From the NCBI GenBank assembly GCA_017635415.1, contig JAGBLM010000061.1, positions 1 to 39,664 on the forward strand: 39,664 nt of DNA, in the 5' to 3' direction. The notes beneath the pieces were generated by a model. That model was not told the origin of the DNA, searched no databases, and saw only the letters and a list, made by a program, of their open reading frames with translations. Below, one piece after another: positions 1 through 8,357 of this stretch (position 1 is its first letter; every line of letters begins with the position of its first letter). The stretch is from Succinivibrio sp. Its GTDB lineage: Bacteria > Pseudomonadota > Gammaproteobacteria > Enterobacterales > Succinivibrionaceae. Made by a program: the position numbers and the translations under genes.

Positions 1-138
1 GGGTGGATCTGTATTGGAATGGTTGAAGGACAGCTCTGAAATTTGGGAGCTATCCTTTGGTTGTTAGGAAGCGCCGTATGCGGATCCGCACGTACGGTGC
101 TGTGAGAGGAGTGGAGTTGTTACTCCCTCCTACTCGAT
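1..138 (+). mobile_element. Group II intron, 3' end (truncated by window edge)
   Basis: The left edge carries the 3' end of a group II intron. A domain V-like hairpin with the catalytic-type lower helix (GCGCCGTA pairing with TACGGTGC) and a CG bulge is followed at once by a domain VI hairpin with a bulged A and a terminal CGAT. The intron should end at about 138, because bacterial group II introns end in AY about 7 nt after the branch A. The rest of the intron, and any reverse transcriptase, lies left of the window. Bases 1-60 hold no recognisable RT C-terminus. The intron lies about 30 bp beyond the iclR stop codon, antisense to that gene. The family call is firm; the exact 3' boundary is inferred. 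Confidence 0.8.
70..135 (+). ncRNA. Group II intron domains V and VI
   Basis: Domain V spans about 70-101. The lower helix is 71-78 with 93-100, the two-base bulge is C91-G92, and the upper helix TGCG/CGCA closes a GATC loop where most introns have a GNRA tetraloop. Domain VI spans 104-135. GAG (104-106) pairs with CTC (133-135), A132 is the single unpaired branch-point candidate, AGGAG (107-111) pairs with CTCCT (127-131), and GGAGT (113-117) pairs with ACTCC (122-126) around a TGTT loop. All pairings were read by eye. Confidence 0.8.
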
Positions 139-168
139 TGGTCTTTCAGCTTTCTTTTTTTGGAAGAT

Positions 169-927
169 CTAATTTAAGGAGAGAGTTATATTCTGACTGC
201 ACTGCTTGACCATTTCCACAATTGCCGGGATCTTGTCGTTTGCAAAACGGTTCAGCGTTCCGACAATCGATATCGCGCCTAGCAGATTATTTTCCTTATC
301 AAAAACCGGTGCTGCTACACATCTGATTTCCGCCTCCCCCTCGCTGTCATCAAAAGCCCACTTCTGCAGACGGATCTTCGCCAGTTCCTGTCTTAACTCG
401 TCAGGGGTCTTAATTGAGGTTTCAGTAGCCGGAGTGTAATCAAGCGAATTGATGATACGCTCACGCAGTGAGGTTTCCTGAAAGGCCAAAAGACATTTTC
501 CAAGACCTGCATGTACCAGGGAAACAGTCATTCCCTCTCTTGACATAATTCTCATCGCGGCCCTCGGACTGACCTTTTTGATGGCGTAATAGGCATGTTC
601 GCCATCCATAATGCCGTAGTGCACCGCAAGACAGTCGACAGTTTCCATCAGAGACTCTAAATGTGGACCGACCACATCCCGTAAATCAAGGTTCTCACAG
701 GCTGAATTTCCCAGAGACACCAGTTTCATCCATAACTGCAAAGTCCCATCGGAATTCTGTCTGATAAGACCGAGTTTACACATTTCATCGACAAGAACAT
801 AAACAGAACTTCTTGGCAGACCGGTATTTTCCACGACCGCGGACACCGAACAAGAATGCTTTTCCTGAAGAAGCTCCAGAATTTTCAGGCATCTGTCAAG
901 GGCAGGTACACGGGATTTGGTATTCAT
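169..927 (-). CDS. IclR-family transcriptional regulator
   Basis: A 252-residue DNA-binding regulator with the usual IclR layout and length. An N-terminal winged helix-turn-helix (about residues 8-65, with VPALDRCLKILELL and TGLPRSSVYVLVDEM) is followed by an IclR effector-binding domain (about 75-250, including HAGLGKCLLAF and RCVAAPVFDKENNLLGAISI). Proteins of this family dimerise and repress or activate catabolic operons in response to a small carboxylate or aromatic ligand. The ligand cannot be deduced here because no catabolic genes are adjacent. The ATG at 927 has only a weak ribosome site. A small inverted repeat, TCTAT-N4-ATAGA, at 997-1010 upstream could be an autoregulatory operator, but this is speculative. 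The gene is probably monocistronic, with the intron remnant just past its stop codon. Confidence 0.9.
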   Translation of the reverse strand: MNTKSRVPALDRCLKILELLQEKHSCSVSAVVENTGLPRSSVYVLVDEMCKLGLIRQNSDGTLQLWMKLVSLGNSACENLDLRDVVGPHLESLMETVDCLAVHYGIMDGEHAYYAIKKVSPRAAMRIMSREGMTVSLVHAGLGKCLLAFQETSLRERIINSLDYTPATETSIKTPDELRQELAKIRLQKWAFDDSEGEAEIRCVAAPVFDKENNLLGAISIVGTLNRFANDKIPAIVEMVKQCSQNITLSLN

Positions 928-1082
928 ATTATTAAACTTTTCTAACCTGTTGGATATCTATCTCAAATACTATATAATCGTTTCACACGTAACGAATCTA
1001 TTATGATAGAAAAATCACCTGATTAGTGAAAAGTTTTTGTAAATTTTAAGCGGACTCTTAAATCTGACCAAAAAGAGCGCGA

Positions 1083-2519
1083 TTATCCTGGTATTATCAT
1101 CCCCAATTCGCGCATTTTGGCAATCTTATAGCGCAGAGTACGAGGACTGATCCCTAGTTTTGTCGCAACCTCCTGACGGTTACCACGGTATTCTATTAAG
1201 GCATCAAGAATAATCTGAAATTCCTGCTGTTTTAACTCTCCGCCGAGATTTTCCGGTATTTTCTGATTTCTTACCGCTTCATCACCTGAAAAAGTCGGCG
1301 CGGTGTCGCTGTTTTCAAGCAGATCTTCTTCGAGAACCGGGGCAGTACCGCCATCACCTGAGGCATACGGCTCATCAAAGGCCTGCACCAAACCTGATTC
1401 ATCAAGAATTATTTCGTCGCAGTCGATTTTGCCGTCTACGGAGAGAATAAGCGCACGCTGCATCACGTTATCAAGTTCACGCACATTTCCCGGCCATTTA
1501 TAACCTTCAAGTTTTTTCTTGGCAGCCAAGGTTAGTTCAGGCAGGGCCTGAGAATTTTCAAGAGCGTGTTTTTTAAGAATAAATTCGGCGATAGGTACTA
1601 TATCCAGCGGTCTGTGACACAGAGGTTGCCAGCGTAACGGGAAAACATTGAGACGATAATAGAGATCTTCTCTGAATTTGTTCTCAGAGACCGCCTGTTT
1701 CAGATCACGGTTAGAGGTCGCGATAACTCTGACATCAAGACTTATGGTCTTGCGTGAACCTAAGCGCTCAACTTCCTTTTCCTGCAGAACTCGTAACAGT
1801 TTTGCCTGCAAGTTAAGATCCATCTCTGTTATTTCATCGAGCAGGATTGTCCCGCCCTGCGCCTGTTCAAATTTTCCCGGACAGGCCTGAACGGCACCGG
1901 TAAAGGCTCCCTTTTCATAGCCAAACAGCGTAGATTCAAGCATGGTATCAGGAATAGCAGCACAGTTTATGGCGACAAACGGACCGTTGGCACGATTTGA
2001 TTTGTCGTGAACATAGCGGGAGAGAATTTCCTTTCCAGAACCTGAAGGTCCGGTAATCATCACAGTGGCGTCACTCTGGGCCACCTTGGCTGCAAGTTTG
2101 AGCAGTTCACCAGTCGCCGGATCTTTCCACACCGGCTCCCCTTTACTGATCCTCGAGACCGGTACATATCGGGAAACCTGATTTAAAAGTACCTCAGGAG
2201 CAAAAGGCTTGGCAAGATAATCGATGGCACCGTCACGCATTGCTCTGACCGCACCGTCAATATTCGCATAGGCGGTCATCAGAAGAACGGGCAGCTGCGG
2301 ATACTTCTCATGAATGGAATTAAGCAGCGTATGACCATCCATGCCTTCCATCTGAATATCAGAGATCACCATATCAACACGACGTTTTGCCAGCAGTGAC
2401 AGAGCCTCCTCTCCGCCGGATGCTTCAATACAGGCATAGCCGGTGAGCATCAGCGTATCAACAATTGCCTCTCTAAGTTCGCTGTCATCATCTACAATCA
2501 GGATTTGGCTCTGACTCAT
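1083..2519 (-). CDS. flrC: Sigma-54-dependent flagellar response regulator FlrC-like
   Basis: A 478-residue NtrC-type activator. The receiver domain (about 1-118) has the acidic pocket D10-D12, phosphoacceptor D54, T82 and K104. The AAA+ domain has Walker A GPSGSGKE at 157-164, the sigma-54 contact loop GAFTGA at 204-209 and Walker B LLDE at 226-229. A Fis-type helix-turn-helix closes the protein (about 430-478, GNRQEVATKLGISPRTLRYK). Such proteins remodel RNA polymerase-sigma-54 at -24/-12 promoters. Pairing with a soluble PAS kinase, and the nearby fliS operon with a sigma-54 promoter, point to FlrC, the class III flagellar gene activator of Vibrio and Aeromonas. The start lies 27 bp after the flrB stop, so the two are one operon. 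A linker of about 50 residues before the HTH is acidic and low in complexity. AtoC/ZraR-like function is the main alternative. Confidence 0.88.
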   Translation of the reverse strand: MSQSQILIVDDDSELREAIVDTLMLTGYACIEASGGEEALSLLAKRRVDMVISDIQMEGMDGHTLLNSIHEKYPQLPVLLMTAYANIDGAVRAMRDGAIDYLAKPFAPEVLLNQVSRYVPVSRISKGEPVWKDPATGELLKLAAKVAQSDATVMITGPSGSGKEILSRYVHDKSNRANGPFVAINCAAIPDTMLESTLFGYEKGAFTGAVQACPGKFEQAQGGTILLDEITEMDLNLQAKLLRVLQEKEVERLGSRKTISLDVRVIATSNRDLKQAVSENKFREDLYYRLNVFPLRWQPLCHRPLDIVPIAEFILKKHALENSQALPELTLAAKKKLEGYKWPGNVRELDNVMQRALILSVDGKIDCDEIILDESGLVQAFDEPYASGDGGTAPVLEEDLLENSDTAPTFSGDEAVRNQKIPENLGGELKQQEFQIILDALIEYRGNRQEVATKLGISPRTLRYKIAKMRELGMIIPG

Positions 2520-2546
2520 TTTCTAAGATCCCTTAATTCTTTCTTT

Positions 2547-3581
2547 TCACGCCGCGTGAAAAGATGTTTCTTCGATTATACTGGGAGAAGGCTCAATCTC
2601 TCTAACATATTTAGGAATTTTGATACTGAACACAACCGGATAACCATCCCAGGAGGTTAATCCGACACTGCCCTGATGAACTTTAGCCACAGCCTGCACA
2701 ACCGCAAGACCAAGTCCTGTACCAGTACTCTTGGTTGTATAGAACGGCTCAAATATCTTCTGGCGTTTATCCTCTGGAATACAAGGACCGTTATTGGCGA
2801 CAAAAACCGTCACACAAGACTGGTCGGCTATAAGTTTAATCATAACCTTATCAGCCCCCGCTTCGACAGCATTAGTCACAAGATTTGACAGAGCACCGTT
2901 CAGAGCAGTGATATTGCCTAAAATAGGCATCGGTCTTTCCCCAAGTTCAGTGACCAATTCAGCATTACCGTGCGTGATCACCGCGGCAGTACTGTTAGCC
3001 ACCTGCTCAACCAGGTCAACCGCATCAATCTTCGAGACAGTCTGTTCACCTGATTTGGCATACATCAGGATATCACTTACCTGAGATTCGAGAGCCTCAA
3101 GTCTTGACATCAGTTTTTTCTGAAAAGCCACGCGGGACAGCGGTGGAAGTTTAGGATTGGCCAGGTTTGCCGCATAAAGAATAGCCGCCGACAGCGGAGT
3201 TCTGATCTGATGCGCCAGACTTGCCGCCATCTTACCTAAGGACGACAGTCGTTCCATATGACTGAGTTTATCCTGCAGCTGACGGGTCTGGGTAAGATCA
3301 GTCATCTGTACCAACTGTCCCTTGCTCAAAGGTCTGGTCTCCACCTTAAGGCGCTTGCCGTCTCTGGTGGAGATTTCACTGCCGTCATCACGCTTTGGTC
3401 TGAATACAGCATTGATAACCTCAAACCATCTGCGACCTTCAAGGATATCTTCTCCAAGCATCTCAAGAGCACTGCGGTTAGCCTTTTTGATAATTCCGCG
3501 TGAATCAATAACAATAATTGCAGACGGTACCTGAGAAAATACTTCAGTCATCAGTTCCGCATCGTCGGTATCAATGCCCAT
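2547..3581 (-). CDS. flrB: Flagellar sensor histidine kinase FlrB-like
   Basis: A soluble histidine kinase of 344 residues and the probable phosphodonor of the FlrC-like regulator encoded next. A PAS domain (about 12-95) precedes the dimerisation/phosphoacceptor helix with H124 in SLAHQIRTPLS. A HATPase domain follows (about 225-335, with NLVTNAVEAGA as the N box and TGLGLAVVQ as a G box). There is no transmembrane segment, as expected for FlrB. The ATG at 3581 is preferred over a frame open back to 3716 for two reasons. A strong TCCTCC/GGAGGA site sits 6 bp upstream of it, and a consensus sigma-54 promoter at 3619-3633 would start transcription near 3607, downstream of the longer start. Confidence 0.85.
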   Translation of the reverse strand: MGIDTDDAELMTEVFSQVPSAIIVIDSRGIIKKANRSALEMLGEDILEGRRWFEVINAVFRPKRDDGSEISTRDGKRLKVETRPLSKGQLVQMTDLTQTRQLQDKLSHMERLSSLGKMAASLAHQIRTPLSAAILYAANLANPKLPPLSRVAFQKKLMSRLEALESQVSDILMYAKSGEQTVSKIDAVDLVEQVANSTAAVITHGNAELVTELGERPMPILGNITALNGALSNLVTNAVEAGADKVMIKLIADQSCVTVFVANNGPCIPEDKRQKIFEPFYTTKSTGTGLGLAVVQAVAKVHQGSVGLTSWDGYPVVFSIKIPKYVREIEPSPSIIEETSFHAA

Positions 3582-3618
3582 AATCTGTCCTCCACACAAA
3601 ACCTTGTTTCTGTTATAA

Positions 3619-3633
3619 GCAATCTTTGTGCCA
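3619..3633 (-). promoter_or_regulatory. Sigma-54 (-24/-12) promoter of flrBC
   Basis: On the minus strand the sequence reads TGGCAC-N5-TTGC, an exact match to the conserved core of the RpoN promoter. Transcription should begin about 12 bp downstream, near 3607, leaving a leader of about 26 nt before the flrB ATG at 3581. In Vibrio, flrBC is a class II operon switched on by FlrA with sigma-54. No flrA is in this window. Confidence 0.8.
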
Positions 3634-3957
3634 TTATCATTTAACATTTTGAATTTAAAGACAGATTTTATCTGCAACAGTTTGCTTTCAGCGGAGTGTT
3701 GAAAATTTGTCACCACCAGCCCCGCCTCTTATCAAGTCCCAGGGCACACAAAACTTCACCATCTGTGATGCCATCATCCTGTCTTCTGATACCAACATTA
3801 TTCGCAATCGGTAAGATTGTTTAATAATGAGCAGGAGATATAAGCAAGGACAGGTGATGAGGACAACCCATGCACTTTACTGTAATACGGCAGCACACGC
3901 GGTAACCATAATAGCGGCTCTCCACAGATGCAGAAAAAATATCTCTCGATAGAATAA

Positions 3958-3989
3958 GGGCTCGCTCCGCTGGCGCACGAAGCGAGCCC
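3958..3989 (-). terminator. GC-rich hairpin downstream of purL
   Basis: A 12-bp inverted repeat with one mismatch (GGGCTCGCTCCG against CGAAGCGAGCCC, 8-nt loop) lies 55 bp past the purL stop. On the purL transcript the stem is followed by TTATTCTAT rather than a clean U tract. It may therefore act as a weak terminator or as a 3' end stabiliser. Confidence 0.45.
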
Positions 3990-4043
3990 CAAAAGAAGTC
4001 AGCAGTGACTCTTTAAAAACTGAGCAGTATTGTCAGCAGGCCG

Positions 4044-7000
4044 TTAGCCTACAAACCTGCGGGCATTACGGAACAGTCGAACCCAGGCGCTGTCCTCTCC
4101 CCAGTCATCAGGATGCCAGGAATTGGCAACCGTACGCATCACCCGCTCAGGATGAGGCATCATGATGGTAAAACGACCGTTTGGAGTAGTAACCGCAGTA
4201 ATACCGGCAGGAGAACCGTTCGGGTTGAGCGGATACTCCATAGTTACTTTACCTTCATGGTCAATGTAACGCATCGCCACAAGTCCCTGATGCTCAAGAG
4301 CCTTCTGTTTTGCCTCATCACTGAATTCAGCACGTCCCTCTCCATGAGAAACCACAATAGGCATGCGTGAGCCTTCCATACCGTCAAACAGTATAGAACC
4401 GCTCCGCTGAATTTCGACCTCAACAAAGCGGGCCTCAAAACGCTCGGAGAGATTTGTCACAAAGCGAGGCCAGTTCTCAGCCCCTGGGATCAGACTGCTC
4501 ATGGTAGACATCATCTGACAGCCGTTACAGACACCTAAAGCAAAGGTGTCATTGCGGTTGAAGAAACGGCTGAATTCATCTGCAGCCCTTGAGTTGAAGA
4601 GAATCGTCTTAGCCCAGCCCTCACCAGCACCTAAAACATCACCATATGAGAAACCGCCGCAGGCGGCAAAGCCCTTAAACTCATCAAGTTTGACTCGTCC
4701 TGAGAGAATATCGCTCATATGCACATCAACACAGCAAAATCCTGCGCGGTTAAACGCAGCTGCCATCTCAGACTGAGAATTAACTCCTTGCTCGCGTAAA
4801 ACGGCAATCTTAGGAGAAATTCCCCTGGCAATATAAGGAGCTGCAATATCTTCTTTAGGATCGTAGGTAAGTTCAACAAAAAGTCCGCGGTCACCACTCT
4901 CATTCTTGGCCTTGAATTCCTGCTCTGCGCAGACCGGATTGTCACGCATAACCTGCATACGGTAGGTAGTTTCGCCCCAGATGCTTCTGAAGTAGGCGCG
5001 AGACTTACCTAAAATCTCACTGCCATCACGGGTAAAGACAATGCGATCATCAGTTCTCAGGGCACCGATGGTAAACGAACAGTTTGCAAGGCCATGACCT
5101 GAGAGAATATTGAGAATGGTTTCCTCATCCTCACTACGCACCTGCAGCACTGCGCCTGGCTCTTCGTTGAACAGCACGGCAAGATCATCCTGTCCCAACT
5201 GACCGATATCTACACCAACACCGGTATGTCCGGCAAAACTCATTTCACAGATGGTGGTGAAAAGACCGCCATCGGATATATCGTGATAAGCAAGAAGCAT
5301 GCCCTTGTTATTAAGGAACTGAACAGAATCAAACAGTCCCTTAAGACGCGCAGGACTGTCCAGATCTGCACATTTGTCACCGAGCTGACGATAAACCTGA
5401 GTCAGAGCTGATCCGCCAAGGCGGTTGCGTCTGTCACCCAGATCAATGTATATAAGTTTGGTCTCCCCCTTGTCCGTACGCAACTGCGGAGTTAAGGTCT
5501 TTCTGACATCCTCAACACGGGCAAACGCCGACACAATGAGGGACAGCGGAGCTGTCACACATTTTTGCTGACCGTTCTCCTCCCAAGTGGTCTTCATGGA
5601 CATGGAGTCCTTGCCGACCGGAACCGTGATGGCAAGATCGGGACACAGTTCCATGCCCAGGGTTTTCACCGCCTCATACAAACCGGCATCTTCACCAGGA
5701 TGTCCATTAGGCGCCATCCAGTTTGCAGAGAGTTTGACTCGGTTTAATTCACCGATATCGGCTGCGGCAATATTGGTCACTGCCTCAGCAACGGCCAGAC
5801 GTACGGAGGCGGCATGATCAAGCAGGGCCACCGGAGTTCTCTCTCCAACCGCTCCAGCCTCTCCGTGATAACTGTCGTATGAGGCGGCAGTCACCGCCAC
5901 GTCAGCAACAGGAACCTGCCACGGACCTACCATCTGATCACGGGCCACCATACCGGTTACCGAACGGTCACCAATGGTGATAAGGAACGTCTTTTCAGCC
6001 ACTGACGGCAGACGCAGAACGCGCTCTGCAGCCTCCAGAAGAGGAATTCCGGCTGTATTGAAGCTCTTGGAGTTTACACTGGCGCTCTTTACCTTCTTGT
6101 GCATGCGCGGTGGTTTACCCAAAAGAATATCCAATGGCAGATCAATAGGAGTATTGCCAAAGTAGGAATCTTTAAGGACAACCCTGCGTTCTGCAGTGGC
6201 CTCACCGATCACTGCATACTGGGCACGCTCACGTTTACAGAATCCCTCAAAGACCTCAAATCTGTCCTTTGCCACCGCCAGAACATACCGCTCCTGCGAT
6301 TCATTACACCAGATCTGCAGAGGAGACATGCCAGGTTCATCATTAGGGATCTTTCGCAGTTCAAAAACGCCGCCGACACCGCCGTCTGAAACCAGCTCAG
6401 GCATGGCGTTTGACAAGCCGCCGGCACCGACATCGTGAATAAACATGATCGGATTGTCATCACCTAGCTGCCAGCAGGCGTCAATAACTTCCTGACAGCG
6501 ACGCTGCATTTCCGGATTGCCGCGCTGCACAGAGGCAAAATCAAGATCCTCAGAACTGGCTCCGGAATTCATGGAAGAGGCTGCACCGCCACCAAGTCCG
6601 ATGTTCATGGCAGGTCCGCCCAGCACAATCAGTTTGGCCCCCGGATCAATATGATCCTTGTGGATGTGCTGACGGCGGATATTACCCCAGCCGCCTGCTA
6701 GCATGATTGGCTTGTGATAGCCGCGCACTTCGCGACCGTTAAAACTGTCGACCTCTTCTTCGTAGGTTCTGAAATAGCCGCACAGATTAGGACGACCGAA
6801 TTCGTTGTTGAATGAGGCAGCCCCCAGAGGACCGTCAATCATGATCTGCAGAGCAGATGCCAGACGGTCAGGCTTGCCAAAATCATACTCCCAGGGCTGA
6901 ACTGCACCAGGGATTCTCAGATTGGAAACACTAAAGCCACAGATACCGGCCTTTGGTCTTGAGCCTATGCCCGTCGCGCCTTCATCGCGGATTTCTCCTC

Positions 7001-7940
7001 CTGAGCCGGTGGCAGCCCCGGGGAAAGGAGAAATAGCGGTAGGATGATTATGGGTCTCAACCTTCATGAGAATCGGCATATCCTCCTCATGATAATTCCA
7101 TTCGTGGTCGGCATCAGGATAGAATCTGCCGGCTGGGGAACCTTCCATCACCGCCGCGTTGTCCTTATAGGCTGACAGTACATAGTCAGGATGTGTGGTA
7201 TAGGTGTTTTTCACCATCTGAAACAGGGACTTGTCCTGTTTTTGTCCGTCTATTTCCCATTCGGCATTGAACACCTTGTGACGGCAATGCTCAGAGTTCA
7301 TCTGCGCAAACATATAAAGTTCAATATCTGACGGATCACGACCTAATCCTTTGAAACTTTCCAGAAGATAATCCATCTCATCATCATTAAGAGCCAACCC
7401 CAAATCGACATTGGCCTTGACAATTGCCGCCTTGCCGCCGGTGGTAAGAGGCACAGTAGTAAAGGGAGCCGGACTCTGTCTTGTAAACAGAGTCTGAGCA
7501 CTTTCAAAACTGCTCAGTACAGTCTCCATCATGCGGTCGTGGATGCAGGAGGCCACAGACTTGCGTTCCTCATCGGAAAAAGTAGATCCATCCTCTTTGC
7601 CGATATAGTAGGCAATTCCGCGTTCAATACGGCTGACACGTGATAAACCGCAGTTATGTGCGATATCTGTAGCCTTGGAAGACCAAGGAGAAATAGTGCC
7701 TACTCTTGGAATAACAAAGAAAAGCTCGCCTTTATTTTCCGTTTCTTTTTTGGCAGGACCATATGACAGAATTCTCTTTAAGACTTCCTTTTCACTGTCT
7801 TCAAGAGGCTCTTTTACATCTACAAGATGCACATACTGGGAAGTTATTTCACTAACCCTGATGCCAGCCTTTAAGAGAGATTTTGTAAGTTTTTCGAGAC
7901 GGAATCCGGATAAAGCCGGTGAACCACGCAAGATATCCAT
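4044..7940 (-). CDS. purL: Phosphoribosylformylglycinamidine synthase (large, single-chain)
   Basis: The ATP- and glutamine-dependent enzyme that converts FGAR to FGAM in de novo purine synthesis. It is the gammaproteobacterial large type (1298 residues from this start; E. coli 1295). The N-terminal domain opens with [13 protein letters not shown], which matches E. coli closely and fixes the ATG at 7940 rather than an in-frame start at 8018. The synthetase core shows [20 protein letters not shown] and a second half with [13 protein letters not shown]. The C-terminal class I glutamine amidotransferase carries the nucleophile in [10 protein letters not shown] (about residue 1135) and the H/E pair in PHPERVMR. 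The gene stands alone. A PurR-like box and a hairpin with T tract lie upstream, so purine control is likely. Confidence 0.97.
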   Translation of the reverse strand: MDILRGSPALSGFRLEKLTKSLLKAGIRVSEITSQYVHLVDVKEPLEDSEKEVLKRILSYGPAKKETENKGELFFVIPRVGTISPWSSKATDIAHNCGLSRVSRIERGIAYYIGKEDGSTFSDEERKSVASCIHDRMMETVLSSFESAQTLFTRQSPAPFTTVPLTTGGKAAIVKANVDLGLALNDDEMDYLLESFKGLGRDPSDIELYMFAQMNSEHCRHKVFNAEWEIDGQKQDKSLFQMVKNTYTTHPDYVLSAYKDNAAVMEGSPAGRFYPDADHEWNYHEEDMPILMKVETHNHPTAISPFPGAATGSGGEIRDEGATGIGSRPKAGICGFSVSNLRIPGAVQPWEYDFGKPDRLASALQIMIDGPLGAASFNNEFGRPNLCGYFRTYEEEVDSFNGREVRGYHKPIMLAGGWGNIRRQHIHKDHIDPGAKLIVLGGPAMNIGLGGGAASSMNSGASSEDLDFASVQRGNPEMQRRCQEVIDACWQLGDDNPIMFIHDVGAGGLSNAMPELVSDGGVGGVFELRKIPNDEPGMSPLQIWCNESQERYVLAVAKDRFEVFEGFCKRERAQYAVIGEATAERRVVLKDSYFGNTPIDLPLDILLGKPPRMHKKVKSASVNSKSFNTAGIPLLEAAERVLRLPSVAEKTFLITIGDRSVTGMVARDQMVGPWQVPVADVAVTAASYDSYHGEAGAVGERTPVALLDHAASVRLAVAEAVTNIAAADIGELNRVKLSANWMAPNGHPGEDAGLYEAVKTLGMELCPDLAITVPVGKDSMSMKTTWEENGQQKCVTAPLSLIVSAFARVEDVRKTLTPQLRTDKGETKLIYIDLGDRRNRLGGSALTQVYRQLGDKCADLDSPARLKGLFDSVQFLNNKGMLLAYHDISDGGLFTTICEMSFAGHTGVGVDIGQLGQDDLAVLFNEEPGAVLQVRSEDEETILNILSGHGLANCSFTIGALRTDDRIVFTRDGSEILGKSRAYFRSIWGETTYRMQVMRDNPVCAEQEFKAKNESGDRGLFVELTYDPKEDIAAPYIARGISPKIAVLREQGVNSQSEMAAAFNRAGFCCVDVHMSDILSGRVKLDEFKGFAACGGFSYGDVLGAGEGWAKTILFNSRAADEFSRFFNRNDTFALGVCNGCQMMSTMSSLIPGAENWPRFVTNLSERFEARFVEVEIQRSGSILFDGMEGSRMPIVVSHGEGRAEFSDEAKQKALEHQGLVAMRYIDHEGKVTMEYPLNPNGSPAGITAVTTPNGRFTIMMPHPERVMRTVANSWHPDDWGEDSAWVRLFRNARRFVG

Positions 7941-7993
7941 AATGACGATTATGTCCTGTTGTTCGAGGAAAAAAGAAGATTCTGGGAAACCCC

Positions 7994-8022
7994 AAAAAAA
8001 CTGTGTGTATTCTAGCACACAG
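7994..8022 (-). terminator. Hairpin plus T7 in the purL leader (possible attenuator, or overlapping -10)
   Basis: Read toward purL, CTGTGTG pairs with CACACAG around an 8-nt loop and is followed directly by seven T residues, the form of an intrinsic terminator. It lies 54 bp upstream of the purL ATG with no other leftward gene before it, so if active it would attenuate purL. The loop region also contains TGCTAGAAT (8009-8017), which fits an extended -10 element. The site may instead be the purL promoter; the sequence alone does not decide. Confidence 0.4.
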
Positions 8023-8075
8023 GCATATATAAAAAGATTTTTAGGATCTCCCGATCAATCGTGGAGCGCCCACCG

Positions 8076-8087
8076 TCAACCATTTGC
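8076..8087. promoter_or_regulatory. PurR-like operator half-pair
   Basis: Toward purL this reads GCAAATGGTTGA, matching 10 of 12 positions of the E. coli PurR core GCAAACGGTTGC. It lies about 135 bp upstream of purL and overlaps the extended -10 promoter of the rightward small ORF. Repression of purL by a PurR-type repressor is known in enterobacteria. Its operation here is inference, since no purR is in the window. Confidence 0.4.
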
Positions 8088-8093
8088 TATAAT
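8085..8093 (+). promoter_or_regulatory. Extended -10 promoter of the 47-codon ORF
   Basis: The sequence TGCTATAAT is a perfect extended -10 element (TGn plus TATAAT). No good -35 hexamer is visible, which extended -10 promoters tolerate. Transcription would start near 8100, leaving a leader of about 15 nt that contains the GGAGG ribosome site at 8103-8107. Confidence 0.6.
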
Positions 8094-8114
8094 ACTGGCA
8101 TTGGAGGAACCAAC

Positions 8115-8258
8115 GTGAAAAAATCACCGCGATCAATGCTGAAAAAAAATATAACTGCCAACCGTAACCGCAGACGCAGAATCTTTCTGCATGCCTTAAG
8201 ACAGAGGCGTCAGGCCCGTCAGGAGGTTTTCTTCAATCAGGAAAGTTCTGACAACTAG
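8115..8258 (+). CDS. Small highly basic protein (47 aa), unknown function
   Basis: A short ORF with a GTG start, a GGAGG ribosome site 7 bp upstream and a perfect extended -10 promoter just before that. The product is 47 residues with a strongly basic centre (NRNRRRRIFLHALRQRRQAR), about a third Arg/Lys, and a neutral-to-acidic tail. This composition suggests an RNA- or DNA-binding peptide. I recognise no family. It lies between divergent purL and the flagellar fliS block. Its stop is only 10 bp before the sigma-54 promoter of fliS, so read-through from its promoter could add a basal level of fliS transcription. Promoter and ribosome site together argue for a real gene, but nothing confirms translation. 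Confidence 0.5.
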   Translation: MKKSPRSMLKKNITANRNRRRRIFLHALRQRRQARQEVFFNQESSDN

Positions 8259-8268
8259 ATCCTGATTC

Positions 8269-8283
8269 TGGCACTCTTCTTGC
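8269..8283 (+). promoter_or_regulatory. Sigma-54 (-24/-12) promoter of the fliS block
   Basis: The sequence TGGCAC-N5-TTGC is an exact match to the RpoN promoter core. The predicted start is near 8295, about 63 bp upstream of the fliS ATG. Late flagellar operons of Vibrio and Aeromonas are read from such promoters under FlrC control, and an FlrC-like activator is encoded at 1083-2519. Confidence 0.8.
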
Positions 8284-8357
8284 AGATTGTTGGGTAAATG
8301 TCATCAGGCGGCAATTAATTGCCGTTTGCTCAGTTATCATACATTCAGGAGAGCGCC

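Larger units (their letters stand above)
3582..4043. other. Intergenic region between purL end and flrB start
   Basis: This gap of about 460 bp holds the sigma-54 promoter of flrBC (3619-3633) and a GC hairpin after purL (3958-3989). No convincing gene is seen in the rest. Enhancer sites for an FlrA-type activator would be expected within about 200 bp upstream of the promoter (3635-3850), but no clear inverted repeat was recognised by eye. Confidence 0.5.

Noticed and set aside
3582-3716. 45-residue N-terminal extension of the FlrB-like kinase
   Set aside because: It lies mostly upstream of the start expected from the sigma-54 promoter, and the ATG at 3581 has a far better ribosome site.
3857-3954. 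Rightward 31-codon ORF with AGGA site followed by a hairpin, like an amino-acid leader peptide
   Set aside because: No rightward gene follows (purL is on the other strand), the hairpin has no T tract in this direction, and there is no run of one amino acid.
3798-3992. Leftward 64-codon ORF between purL and flrB
   Set aside because: It overlaps the purL 3' hairpin, has no ribosome site and no recognisable protein features.
7941-8018. 26-residue N-terminal extension of PurL
   Set aside because: E. coli PurL begins at the homologous [11 protein letters not shown]-type sequence, and the extension would be encoded across the leader hairpin and T tract.
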